From Lentinus brumalis (Eukaryota; Basidiomycota; Agaricomycetes; Polyporales; Polyporaceae), in contig MARA01000001.1 of NCBI GenBank assembly GCA_001792895.1, positions 2,728,001 to 2,792,000 of the forward strand: a stretch of 64,000 bases of DNA, written 5' to 3'. Both the position numbers and the translations under genes were made by a program. The notes under the pieces were generated by a model that saw only the letters and a program-made list of their open reading frames with translations, had not been told where the DNA came from and did not search any database. Below, one piece after another: positions 45,531 to 56,663 of the stretch (the stretch's first letter is position 1; each line of letters starts with the position of its first letter).

Positions 45531-48287
45531 CTAAAGTGGGCGGAATGACTCCGTAGAGTCGAGCGTTCGATGCTCGCGGCTATGAACGTCCGCCTCCCAT
45601 GCAGCAGGGCGGCCCCACCGCTTCTCCTGCCAGCGGCGGAAGACGACGCCGACTGCGGCGTCGTCGCGGGTGACATCGTCGTTGATACAGAGCAGTGCGA
45701 GTTCCTCGTTCCTATCGATCGCAGCGAGCATGCCACGGACTTGCTGCAGGTTCAACATGCGTTCGAACATGGAGGACGTGCCGCCTAGAGATGCGACAGA
45801 CGGAGAAGGAAGCAGTCAGTATCTGCAGACGGTTGGCAAGGCAATGCATGCAGGGTAACGAGCGACGGGCAACGTAAAGCGGAGACGAAACGCACCGACA
45901 ACGTAGCGATACCGCTGTAGAAGCCGCATCGTCCATTCCCGCACGTTGGTCTCTGGCGCGTATTTCATAACGTCCCGCAGTGCGAACTGACCGTTGTGCC
46001 AGTCGTCGACGAGGGGAAGATGAGGGATTGTGATAGATTCCTCCGGTGCCGGTTCCTCCGATGAGGGCGACATGCGTTCGGGGTGTGGGAGGAACGCTGA
46101 CAGACCAAGAGATCCGCTAGCCTTCACGAGGGATACAATCACTGCGGGATGCGGTCAGTCAATGTGTCCAGATAGAGCTGGGGAAGAAGGTTACGCACTG
46201 CAATCACCGCATTGCGGTTTGTTGAACGCGATCTCCTTGAAGACTTCGCTCGCAGTCGGAGGCCCGCCGTCTGTGCCTTGGATATCGAAGCATTCCTCGC
46301 GCTTGATCGTGCACGAATGCTTGTCCTTCTCGTCCTCCGGAGGGTCCGCGGGTATGCTGGCCAGCCGCCTTCTCCCCTGACGCCGTAGGGATTATACGCA
46401 AAGCCGTCGAGGGAGGCTGTAGATATCGTGAGCGAAGTCCGTCAACGTTGATGAGAGAAGTGTGATACGCACAGAAATGATAATCTGTCCGAAAATTACC
46501 TTCGATGCCACCTTGTTTCAAGTAGTCCCGGACACGGTCCATGTGAAGTGTCTCGCGCTCTCCGGACTCAACGTGGATCGAGCGGCTGTGTTCTCCCTCC
46601 CAGCCTCCGCCCAACTCGGACCACGCCCGGTCAAACTCACCGGGTCCCCAGCTGTCGTCTAGTCCGCCGATACGTCCGACTACCCAAGACCACAGGAGAG
46701 CCTCGCGGGCGCGCTCGACCACAAAGTGCGCGAAGACGAACATCTGATAGAAGTCACCGTCACCTGCTTCGGTCTCTCGGAAGGCGTGCGTGGCGGACTT
46801 GGCGAGCCACGAAGGCCAGACGAGCGCGATTTCCTGAGTGATTGCATAGGATACGGCCTTGGCTTCGTGTTGGACGTAAGGGCGATGGCGTCGACCGAAC
46901 CGCTTGCCTGGGCGGGCGAACAGGGTCAGCGCTGCGTGTCACAGGCGGTGTCATGCGCGGCGGAGACGTACTGAGGAGGAAGTTCGATACGCCCATACTG
47001 CGCCATTCGCCTTTGGCCCTTTCGTTTGGCCAGTCGGGACTCACTGTCATGTCGTTCTGTATGCGGAGTACGAGGCCGTATTCTGCGGGCCGGTAAGATG
47101 CGAGCGCGTCGCATGGAATGTCAGGGGGACTCACGCTGCGTGTAGAACGTGAAAGGTGTTAGTGCTGATGTCATATAGAAGTCGTCATTCTGAAGGGGAT
47201 ATCAGTCAAGCCGACGTGCCGATGATGGACTCATGTTTCCGAACCATGTAGAGGCTTGGCACGGTCCAGTTGTTAGCGCTCCTGTGCGACGCGGTGGGAG
47301 ATGAACAAAGTACTCACAATATCTCAGACACGTCCTGGAGATGACTGAACTGCGTCTCTATGGCGTAGCTATTCGTGCGTGGGGGTCAGTCGCTATTTCT
47401 GGTGACGTGCGATGGGGCGCACCTATTGTATATGCTATTATTATAAGGTTCAAAGAAGTGGGCGTGGTGTGTCAGGGACAGCTGCACGTCGCCATCGCGC
47501 CAGACGGGAGGACTCGTCCCAGCAGTGTCCAACCACTGAGGCTGCAGACCGAGTCGCCAGTACCCAGGCCCAGGACGGGTGAAGAGTTCGTTCGAGTCAG
47601 GATCGTCCTCCGGAAAGTCAAAGTCAGAGGTAAGGATACGGAAGTTCCTTGTGTATGGGCGGAAGTTGTCGAGCACGGAACGGATGGAATGTCGGAGCTC
47701 GTCGTGGTCGCTGTGAGGAGGCGCGTCGGACGCGGGTAGGGTATTATGGGGGAGGGATATACGTACCGGAACATCCGTGAAGGATTGTTGGACTTGATTG
47801 GACGGTATGGGTCATCCTGGGCATACGAGTTGGCGGCGTGTGTTCTTGAGTCGATGAAAAGGGGATCTGAGCCGTTGACCCAGGTCCATATGACGTCCAT
47901 GGGGACGGGGCCTTGGCCGTCATGGCAAGGAAGACCAGAGACATAGTAATGCTCTAGACATTCTGTGGGAAGGTCGCGGACTGGTCGGAGTTTTGGACGA
48001 GCAGCGTCAGGGAGGGAGTCCGGGACGGGTATGGCGATATAGGAGGGCTGATATAGGGGGTTGACGTGGAACTCTATCTCGTCAAATTCGTCCTGGGAGG
48101 CAAGCGAGAGCTTCAGGAAGACGAAGAGAGTAATGACAGAGGAGGCGGCGACGAGAGCAAGGATAGCGCGTCTTCGAGAGAAGTAGGAGGCGAGGGAGGA
48201 GCGTGCATGGCTAGCGGGAGACTTTGGGTGCCAGTGATACTCGTCCGGGGAGATCTGGGTGAGGGGGATGTAGTTTGCGGAGGACAT
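45531..48287 (-). CDS. Stealth-family glycan phosphotransferase, type II membrane protein
   Basis: Probable Golgi hexose/xylose-1-phosphate transferase; fungal relatives include Cryptococcus Xpt1. Exons: 48287-47767, 47710-47423, 47368-47318, 47281-47245, 47189-47135, 47082-46972, 46907-46473, 46416-46199, 46141-45896, 45784-45531. Residues 41-62 (AILALVAASSVITLFVFLKL) form a signal anchor after SRRR. CR1 is DVIWTWVNGSDPLF (131-144), CR2 includes NDDFYMTSALTPFTF (from about 300), and CR3 is HRPYVQHEAKAVSYAITQE (from about 362). The C-terminal part has YRYVVGGTSSMF. Exon 8 needs one extra base, most simply one C at the CCC run at 46342-46344, to pass from GGWPAYPRT to EDEKDKHSCTIKREECF. With it the total is 2217 nt (738 aa) and every downstream phase fits. 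The break is either a sequencing error or a real lesion. Confidence 0.83.
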
Positions 48288-49111
48288 GGGCGAAAGGGAG
48301 GCATTGGACGAACGCACTGGCTGTCGTGTGATAGGAATAAGAGCGACCTGGGGAGACGCTGGTGATCTGAGATCAGGGCGGTGATCAGAGAAGAACATAT
48401 AACCTTGGGGTCTTCGTCCTGTGTCGTTGCCGGCTGCGCATCTTGAACACCATCGCGCACTGCTTGCTGCGCTGCCGTCTCGTCGCACTCCCAACACTCG
48501 ACCTATGTGTAGTGCATCCGGCGTAGTGCATCCGGGCTCCAGCGACTTGCGCACTTGCGTCGATCCGACGAGGATTGACGTCGTGTGGCAGAAGCAACTT
48601 GGTAAGAAACCGCGGCACACGACCATGGCAAGCAGTCCTGCCGTAATCGGAAGGAAGCCGAGCTCCGGCATTCGCGGCATCCCCGTGCCGATCGCCCAAG
48701 ATTAAAGAAATGAGTGCCAAGGCGCGGCTGCCCCCGCACAACAATCTCCGAAGCCAGCTCCGATCATCACCCTTGGCACGCTCAGCACGGCTTCGTCTTA
48801 AGTATGTAGAGCCTGTGCGAGTAGGCTCTCAGGCTCCTTCCCACCCACTGCTTCGAGTTGGGGAGCGGTTAGAATCGAGAACCAGTCGTTCGGGAAGCAC
48901 GTGGACCTGTCAATCGCCCAAACGACTGGTCAAACTGGTACTAACCCCGGCAGATACCTGCAGAGGGTTTCCAGTCGACACTCCACGGAGCCTGTTCTAT
49001 TCATTATGTCGTGTTTGGCTTTGGACTACCGGTGCAAAAGCATCTGAGCTACGTACCTGTCAAATCCTGAGATGGGATGTTGCGTCTTTGAACCCTCGGC
49101 ACGACACTGAA
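48288..49111. other. promoter side of the Stealth gene, edge of gene space
   Basis: Contains the upstream flank of the Stealth gene. An open frame continues upstream of its ATG but has no conserved content. GC content begins to fall toward the right. No gene seen. Confidence 0.4.
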
Positions 49112-49429
49112 GCTTCAGTAAACCGCGATATTTATCAGCGGACTTATCTCACCTTAGCACGACTTGGAAGGCCAATAGGAGCCCTAAGAGGGGCGCTTAG
49201 GGCCCGTGGCTGTGTCCTCCCATGTGACCCTAAAGTCCAACTTTAGTCCGCCCTTTCGCTCGCGCTCATAATCCTGTCCATTCGTCTCGCAAATTTCTGA
49301 GGAATGGCATTGTATGTGCAGGTACCACCTCTACAAATATGAAAGCAAATGGGTCAGGGGGAGTGGCGATATTGCTGGTGCTTGAAATTAGCTAATAGCT
49401 GCTAAGAGGCTTAAGACAGCTAATAAATA
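49112..49429 (+). repeat. interspersed repeat family, copy 1 (CpG-rich)
   Basis: About 318 bp, from CAGTAAACCGCGATATTTA to AGACAGCTAATAAAT. The same sequence recurs at 53476-54174. Shared landmarks in order are GGCCAATA-GAGCCCTAAGA, GGCATTGTATGTGCAGGTAC, and TTAGCTAATAGCTGCTAAGAGGC (copy 2: TCTGCTAATAGCTGTTAAGAGGC). No coding capacity is evident. The element class is unknown; it could be part of a larger transposon, because neither end shows a terminal repeat or target duplication that I can define. Confidence 0.7.
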
Positions 49430-49950
49430 CGAGCGTCGCACCCGTGGCTTTGCCACTGAGTATTTGCCTTCGGCTCAACGCTTCGTATGCGCGTCGTAGG
49501 GCTTCGCCTGCGGCTCAGCCCGCTCAGTTTTATATGTATAGTGCACAGTTGCCTTTAGCTCATAACTTGATTGTGGTCTTATTTTTTGGAGGCTATTGAG
49601 AGTACTTATCAAATTGGGGCCTGTGCCCGTGGCCACGCTTGAAGGAGGCTCAGGTGGAAGAGTACTGGAGGACCTCCAAATGAACGCATGAGCTATGTAC
49701 TCATTTAATCGATTTCCCGTGCCGTCCTGGGCCCGTTCAGTTCAGTGTGGAGCTCGGTGGTGGGACGGATATCAATAAGTAAGCACTGATACCTGCGTGA
49801 ACTTAGTATGTGAGGTAAGTATGCACTCATGTTCTATAATTTTGAGCATGGTGCCCGTGCCCATGCCCGTGTCCGTGGCTCATTCTATGCCCGTTCAGTT
49901 GTTCAGCAGGGCCTGTTCATGTTGCCCATAAAGTGCTCGACAATGCGATT

Positions 49951-50079
49951 GCGCCTCGCGGAACTCGGCGCAAGACAGTCAGGATTGGGAGGCCTCGCAG
50001 GCTCGGCCCGACACCCAGGGCGCCTCGCAAGCTCGGCACAGACCCTTTGCCGCTCGCAAGCTCGGCGGCGCACATGGGA
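49951..50079 (+). repeat. GC-rich degenerate 30-bp tandem repeat
   Basis: Four units built around (G)CCTCGCAAGCTCGGC, at about 49951, 49991, 50020 and 50051, spaced about 30-40 bp. It forms a small CpG-rich island inside AT-rich, CpG-poor surroundings. Confidence 0.55.
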
Positions 50080-51604
50080 GCCACGCGGCCAATGTGGCGT
50101 CCATGTGAGAGCCACGGGCTCGGCTAACCCCCACGTCCCATTCTTTTTAGATCGTGAGTTACTGATGACTCAAGACACTCAGTAGTTTACAGTGTAATGC
50201 AAAATGTCAGTCACCATGTGTCACATTGGCACATTCAATGTCGACTCAGTAGTCCTCGGTTATAAATTTTTAGTAGCAAGCAAGGATGGACAGCACTGTG
50301 CGCACATCCATGCAGAACCTCGCTAACAACCGGGGTCCGAATTGGTCACTTCTGCATCACACCCTCGACTGTATTGCTGTCACGGCCCTCATACTGCTCC
50401 TTTGTATGACAATTGGGGCAGGTCACTGGATAGACATTGAATATTTGGACCAGACCCTGCATCCATCTCCTTGCAAACTCAGCACAGTCATTGATACTGC
50501 TGAACACTGCCTTGCTGTAATATTTGAGGAGTAACAGTGCACAATAGCAATGGCTATCCTTGATTTGCGCCACAATGTGAAATTTGCAAGTATCTGCCAG
50601 GGTCAGTAGGGCCTTTGGCAGGATGACTGTATACTGTAGTGATCAGACATTGATATGGTAGCTGCATCTCTGAAGGCAGAAACACCAACAAAAACTAACA
50701 ACAGACCTGGAAGGGTGCAAGTGGGCTAGCCGATTCTTGGTCGAGCGAAGCGGGCTGAACATTGGAGCTTGGCAAAGTCAAGGGGACTCAAAGCGTGGAG
50801 GGGAGAAGGCGAAAGTGGGTGTGAGGGGGAAAGGGGGGGACCATCGACTGTTCGACAGTGATATACCCTGACAACGGGTAGGCACTGGATTGATGAATCC
50901 ACGAGGAACTCTGGCCCAGGTGCAAAGGCTCTGAGATGCAAATGCCAAAGTCCAATGACTACAGGCCCTTCTTGGGCGAGTGTGCTGAATGAAGTCCTTC
51001 TTGGATGACTTGAGAGACCATGATAGGTCGGCAGAGGTCACAATAGACCTGATTCGAAGCTCTTCTTGAGTGATTGCAGCTCCTTTTGAGGGAGCTGAGC
51101 CCTTCTTGGGCAATGTCGATGATACAACAAAGTTTAGAGCTGATGATACAACTCAACTGGGGGCTTGCTGCCTCACATGACTAACTTGTACGTCGAGGAG
51201 CTTCAAACTGACGTTGAACTAGAGCTCGTGATGGAGAGGGGGAAAGGTTCTCTGATTCAGAGTGTGGATGGTGGGGAAGGGAAGGGGGCCTCTAACTAGA
51301 AGCTGTACATGATGCTCGATGATATCTCAAACAACTAAGCACACTATTTGAAGTATGACTTAAGTGACAATTGACCAATAAGAAGTGAACACAAAGCAGA
51401 TCGTACGAGCTCCAGCAAACATTGAACGAGTGTCAAGTGCATGGACCACTTTGCACAATCATCACAAACTGATGATGCAATCAATGAACCGAAGGGCTTT
51501 GAACATAACAACAGGCAGTGAACCCAATCCAAAGTGGTTCAAGAGATGAGGCAAGAAGGATTGATACTGTGTTGAACCACATCAATGCAGGATGCTCAAG
51601 GTCG

Positions 51605-51725
51605 ATCAGTGTCAATATGACTCGATGTTGCTTGTTATGACTTGCTAGGGCTCAACAAGGTTCGGTATAACTTGCTAGGGCTCGACAGGGTCCAGTATGA
51701 CTCGATCCTGGTTGACAAGGTAGAG
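51605..51725 (+). repeat. degenerate tandem repeat of about 30 bp
   Basis: Three to four imperfect units containing TATGACTTGCTAGGGCTCAA / TATAACTTGCTAGGGCTCGA / TATGACTCGATCCTGGTTGA, followed by CAAGG or CAGGG. Probably part of an LTR or transposon end, but no boundary could be found. Confidence 0.5.
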
Positions 51726-53475
51726 AAAAGAGGGATAGAGGCAGGAAAGCAGCAGAGATGAAGCTGGTGACAATCAAAGACAGCTGGAAGTTGTTCGAAG
51801 GTTCGAAGAGGTTGCAAAATTCAGGCACAGACAGGTATGATGGCACATCAACATTAGCAGTGGGGGGTCTGGGGTGTGATACCTCTATTCCATAGCGGTG
51901 GGGCAGCGGAGGGCTTAGTAATGTGTGACAGAGGGCAAACAGTGGTGGAGCCACTTGCAAAAATGCCATATATGGCAGTTTAACACCGGAGATGGGTCCA
52001 TCACAATCAGTGGGGCCCCCGGTGACTTGTGATTGGGCCCAAAAACAGCCGTGGTGGAGGGTCTTGTGACATGTGAGCTGCTGCTAACATCTGATCAGTA
52101 CAGTACGGCCCTCAGTGAATGTAATGAAAGGTACCCTTCTTGAGGGCCCAATATATATTCCATATGGTTCGGGAGGGGGCTCTGAAGTCTGAAATATCTT
52201 ACCTCTGACGACATCTGTGGGAAAACTCTCAGACACCTCAGCATCAGTACTTTGCCAGAAATATTAGGCTACTTAGGCAAAATATACAAATAGTCCAAGA
52301 TGTCAGCAAGAGACGACACTTTAATTGAGCGGAGAAGTTGCGTTATATCATTACTTCATTCACAAAGGACATAGACACTATTTAGAGCAGTTACTAAGTA
52401 CTCCATACTCGGGGCGCATGGGCGAGCTGGCATCAGGCTCTATGTTGTGATCATGGTCTGTGAGATTCTGACTGCCGGTGCTCTTGCACCCAAAACCATT
52501 CACCAGAGCTTGTGTGGCATTCATCATTGAAGCCCTGGACTTGTTATATAGCTGGGCTACAGTGCCACAGACCCACTTAGCACCCATCACTCTTCTTAAA
52601 ATGGACTTTGAGGGTTGCAGATGACCCCCATCATCCCAATAACAAGTCAGCTAAAGTGAGACTCTGTGGCAGCATAGGATGTCAGAATATCAGGAAGAAG
52701 ACTTACCAATGATGGTATGATTGGCTTGCCTGTGGCAGTGGAACTGCAGAACCTGGATTATGAAGAGCAAAGAACATGGCTCACCATAAGCATGTTATTG
52801 CTTGCTCCACAACTCAATCTTTCATCTTCCTGGAAGTCCAGTAGTTAGGTGCAAACAAGGATGAGGACAGCAAGACAGGAAAGCAAGCTGAAGGTGCCAA
52901 GAGCAGAGAGAGTCCCAGCAGATAAGGATGAGATTTCAACAGATTAAAGCTCAAGCTGATGACGGCAAAAGAAGCAGGAGTGATAAGCTTGATGAGGGCC
53001 AGCAGGAGGGTCACAGAAGAAGGGGGACACAAAGTTCAACTTTGAAGCACTGCCAGATGACTTCAGGGCAGGCACATAACTAGTTGTACATCTGCTTGGT
53101 CAATTTCCACTCATGAACTTCCATATTACTGTCTGCCTACAAATTGGCATACTCCTCTTATGATGCATTTGAGGCAAATTAAAACAAGTCTTACAATGTG
53201 TTGTCCCTGCTAGATGATGTCTTGGAACATGCATCAACTTGGCCAACTTGGTCATTTTGTATGTTTTAGCAACACTTGCTAAGACATCCAAGTTGCCCAA
53301 GAAATTTAGGCAAGCACTGATATGAGTTTTTGCATGTTGCTAATGCACTTTTTTTATTCTCTGCAGGTATGTCCAGGAAACAGAGAGCAAGCCTGTCAAA
53401 GAGGCTCTGCAAGGGCCTGCATGAAGCTCTCCCTTGTGTGGGCGCTTACAGGCACTAATCCCTAGCATGAAACTA

Positions 53476-54174
53476 CATCAGTAAACCACCATGTTTATTA
53501 GTGGACTTATCACATCTTATTATGACTTGGGAGGCCAATAAGAGCCCTAAGATGCGTGCTTATTACCACCAACCTGTCAGTAAAACCCACGGACCAGCGT
53601 GCAGAACCGAGAGTTTGATTCCGCCCCAGGACTCAGTTGTTCCATTTAACGCTAGGGGCTTTTAGTGGGTATGGCCGGTCGAATCACACCGGAGGAGTCC
53701 CATGCTACTTCCAGAGCACGTGCTGCACACAAAGGCTCTGGAAGTGTGCATAATCACATTTCCTCCCTAGTGTTGGCGCTCAAATAATTGGGGTTTAAAT
53801 TCCCCGTATGGCAGTTTGGTTATATTATGATTCTGTCATTAGCATGCCTGGGTTGCACTCGCGGCCCTGACAAATATTAATGTGCCCCTGGGACAATAGT
53901 GGTCAAAGGCATACATGCTCCACCAAAAAAAGAATGCGCACTTATGGCTCATGGCTGTGCCCTCTAAGTGATCCCAAAGTCCAGCTTCAGTCTGCCCTTT
54001 TGTTCTTGCTCACATCTGGCCTGTTTGCCTTGAGATCTTCTGAGCACTGGCATTGTATGTGCAGGTACGGTGTTGCAAAGTTTCAAAGTGAACAGGTCGG
54101 GGGGAGTGGCAATATCACTGGCACTTAAAATCTGCTAATAGCTGTTAAGAGGCTCAAGTCAGCTAATAGATATG
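53476..54174 (+). repeat. interspersed repeat family, copy 2 (CpG-depleted, interrupted)
   Basis: Second copy of the repeat at 49112-49429, split by a 370-bp insert at 53564-53933. The left part is 53476-53563 and the right part 53934-54174. Most differences from copy 1 turn CpG into TpG or CpA: CCGCGAT to CCACCAT, GCACGACTT to TTATGACTT, GTCCGCCC to GTCTGCCC, GGCGATATT to GGCAATATC. Confidence 0.7.
53564..53933 (+). mobile_element. SINE-like insert, about 370 bp
   Basis: It interrupts repeat copy 2. Flanking direct repeats are ATGCGTGCTTAT (53552-53563) and ATGCGCACTTAT (53934-53945), 12 bp with two differences, as expected of a target duplication. Near the left end GAGTTTGATTCC resembles a pol III B box, and the right end is A-rich (CCACCAAAAAAAGAA). 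There is no open frame. This fits a tRNA-derived SINE, though the A box is not convincing. Confidence 0.5.
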
Positions 54175-54931
54175 GCAACTTACTGATGTAGCACTCAAAC
54201 ACTCCCCTGCAAGGCTCAACAACGCATTCTTGTGTCCAGAGCGCACTTTAAAACAATCAAAGTATATAGACTCTGTTAGCAATGCCCAGCAGTGCCAGAT
54301 GAGTGAGTTATGGGAGGTATTTGGACCCCGTCGGGGTATACCAATGCGTTTGTGAAGAAAAGTCTTGAAGTATGTCCAAGCAACTTATGCAGCATTATGA
54401 GTCTCCAAAATGTGCACATGTGAGGATACAGGTCCAGAAAGTGGCAATAAATGAAGTAAGCACTCTTCTCCTACCATATGGAGGCCCAGGGAACAGTGGA
54501 GGTGTAAGTACTCCCAATGAAAATTTGGGCAATTAAATCTGTTCAAATACATACCACCTTTTCTGTTTCCGTAAGCATCAAGCAAATACAACCCTGCCTG
54601 CTAATGGATCCCAGCTGTACCGTATTTGGTCAGGTACCCCAGATGAGTGATTACATTGAAATACAATTATGCTTGGGAGAATCTGACATCTTTCATATTG
54701 CTATCAGTTCCACATCAAAATGGCAGGTATTGGGTGCTCCTCTGGGTCAGTTTATGAGCAAAAACGGGGAAATCCAGTATCTTCCTGCTACATATGAGTA
54801 CATGAAGAGGTGATATGGCAGTGCTAAGTCTACACACTCTCACTGGTTCCCCATACCATCCAACCAGATGCAGCACATACTAGAAGGGAAACATGCAAGC
54901 ATACACAGTTGAAGACTCCAGTGAAAAGAAA
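54175..54931. other. AT-rich, nothing recognised
   Basis: Open frames on both strands (for example 54517-54813, +) have no recognisable domain. CpG-poor, probably transposon remains. Confidence 0.35.
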
Positions 54932-55010
54932 TGTTACATCCCATGCTCACAAGGCACCAACTCCAGTCCAGACCTGCTCCGGACTCTGCATATTATATAC
55001 ATATGTACTG
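54932..55010 (+). repeat. truncated LTR fragment (TGTTACAT family)
   Basis: Begins TGTTACATCCCATGCTCACA and continues CCAACTCCAGTCCAGACC and CTCCGGACTCTGCA, matching the first about 80 bp of the LTR copies at 58914 and 61392. The rest is missing. Confidence 0.65.
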
Positions 55011-55154
55011 GATATACTACAGAGTTTATGGTGGGGGATCATCATAATCTAGAACTTCTACTAGTAAGTAATTCTGATTTGAAGGAGTATCATTGCATAG
55101 TATTGGTATGGTGTATCATGCAATCATAACATGTTCAGCATAAAACTGCTAAAG

Positions 55155-55522
55155 TGTTACGGCTGATCGTCGAGGGAGATCAGGGAAGACTCATGAGACA
55201 AGCAGGGGCGTCGATGAGCACTTGTACAGCAAGAGCAGAGCAATGCTTGACAATCAGGGCTGGGGACAAGGTGTATTGAGAGAGGTATCTACAGAGCAAA
55301 GTACAGCTTGGCTTACCTGGGGACAAGAGGTTGAAACTGAGGATCCCCAGGTAGTGCTGGTGGTCTTATATACATGAGGGCACAACAGTGTCAGAAGACA
55401 ATAGCATGAGAGACATCATGGATGGAGACAATAGCGTGAGAGAGACCATGGGAATCATGGTGATCGAACAATAGGATGACTGGGAAAGAAAATGAAGAGT
55501 ACCGAGGAGGCTGTTCGTAACA
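55155..55522 (-). repeat. gypsy-type LTR, 368 bp (3' LTR of a minus-strand element)
   Basis: On the plus strand it runs TGTTACGGC ... TTCGTAACA, the inverted TGTTA/TAACA ends of an LTR. Just outside the right end, the minus strand reads GGGAGGGGGTAC directly before TGTTACGAACAG. That is a polypurine tract, which marks this as the 3' LTR of an element read leftward. The integrase/chromodomain relic at 55930-56663 has the same orientation and may belong to it. Confidence 0.65.
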
Positions 55523-55540
55523 GTACCCCCTCCCAAGGGT
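55523..55540 (-). other. polypurine tract (plus-strand primer of a retrotransposon)
   Basis: CCTTGGGAGGGGGTAC on the minus strand abuts the LTR start. In LTR retrotransposons this tract primes second-strand DNA synthesis. Confidence 0.6.
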
Positions 55541-55929
55541 CATGTCCACACGGCCTAACAGTGGGATGTGGGGTGTTAAGGCTGAGCACGGATCTGATCC
55601 GTTGACTTGAAGATCCGTACCTACAGGTATTCTCAACTCTGGAAGCTTGATCTGGATCCATACAGGTAGTGATCTGCACTACCCACACATGTAGGTACCT
55701 GTCAAACCTGTGATACCTGTACATATATAGTGACTAATACCTATAATTCTTATAAAGTTTCACTGTCACTGCTGTCAGAGACGCCATGATAAATGTTCAG
55801 ACTACTGTCAATATGCGTATTTCCCATCTCAAGTTGAGTATAATGTAAATGTTCAATCTGCACAGGTCAGCAAGCCTGATCTGGATCTGTGCTCAGCCTT
55901 ATGAGGTGTTGTGCATAGAATTCTATAAC

Positions 55930-56663
55930 TCACTGTGGAGCATGGGTCAAGGTTTCTGCGGATTCCCAGCTGTCATGTTCAGGGCCCCATCCCTTCCACC
56001 ATACAAGGTACTGGAGCTTCCTTTCTTGTCCATAGCAGCGGGACTCCAGCACCCGCTCAACTTCGTACTCCTCTTCTCCTTCTACTTCAATCGGTGCAGG
56101 CTCTGGTGGGTGCTGGCCTGGTAGTGAGCTGTGCTTGTGCGGCAGCAGCAGTGACACATAGAAGACTGGGTGGATGGGTAGGTCTTTTGATAGATGGAGT
56201 TCATAGGCAAAGTTGCCGACTTGGCATACCTGCATACCTGTCTACCAAGTTCTGAGGCATCCTTGTGACTTGCAGATTGCGAGTGTCCAGCCACACCTTC
56301 TGACCTGGCTCAAAGACTGAAGCATCTCAAGCATGCTGGTCAAAGTGTGCCTTCATGCATTCCACAGTGAGCACCAGAGCTGCAGTTGCATCCTCCTGGG
56401 CCCGGCATAGTTCCTCGCAATGACTGTCTGCTGCAGAAACCTCAGTGGGTAGACCGTAGCATTGGAATGTGAAACTGTGGCTAGAACCCATAGAGCAGGT
56501 AGAAGGGTGAATACCATGTAGAGGAGTGGACATGATAAAGTATGTTACCAACTTTGTAACTTGTCAAACCTTTCATACTTGATAGTAACAAGACGTCAAC
56601 TGGTGCTTCACACAGGTTATATGGCAGACGGTGTGTCACATACTGTAGCACACAGGAGGACAC
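55930..56663 (-). pseudogene. Ty3/gypsy polyprotein relic: integrase C-terminus and chromodomain
   Basis: Minus-strand frames read, in order, YSPFYLLYGF (the integrase motif seen in Tf2/gypsy elements), then QDATA-like helical segments ending MKAHFDQHA. Next come VWLDTRNLQVT and VGNFAYELHLSKDLPIHPVFYVSLL, and finally the chromodomain YEVERVLESRC ... LQYLVWWKGWGPEHDSWE. The pieces lie in different frames with stops between them. No reverse transcriptase or RNase H is visible nearby. It is a decayed 3' part of a chromovirus-type retrotransposon. Confidence 0.75.

Larger units (their letters stand above)
49430..53475. other. AT-rich repeat territory, unassigned
   Basis: No intact gene. It holds scattered CCCGTGG-type motifs (49438-49885), a GC-rich tandem repeat and a degenerate 30-bp tandem repeat (both listed separately), and a minus-strand open frame at 50346-50573 with CPNCHT and a Cys/His flavour that may be a transposon fragment. 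Sequences such as CTTCTTGGGCGAG recur loosely at 50960-51110. CpG is scarce, as in decayed transposons. I could not place it in a family. Confidence 0.4.

Noticed and set aside
52814..53032. Hydrophobic 72-aa minus-strand frame as a small membrane protein
   Set aside because: Short Leu/Ser-rich frame inside decayed repeat DNA, without a conserved motif or gene context.
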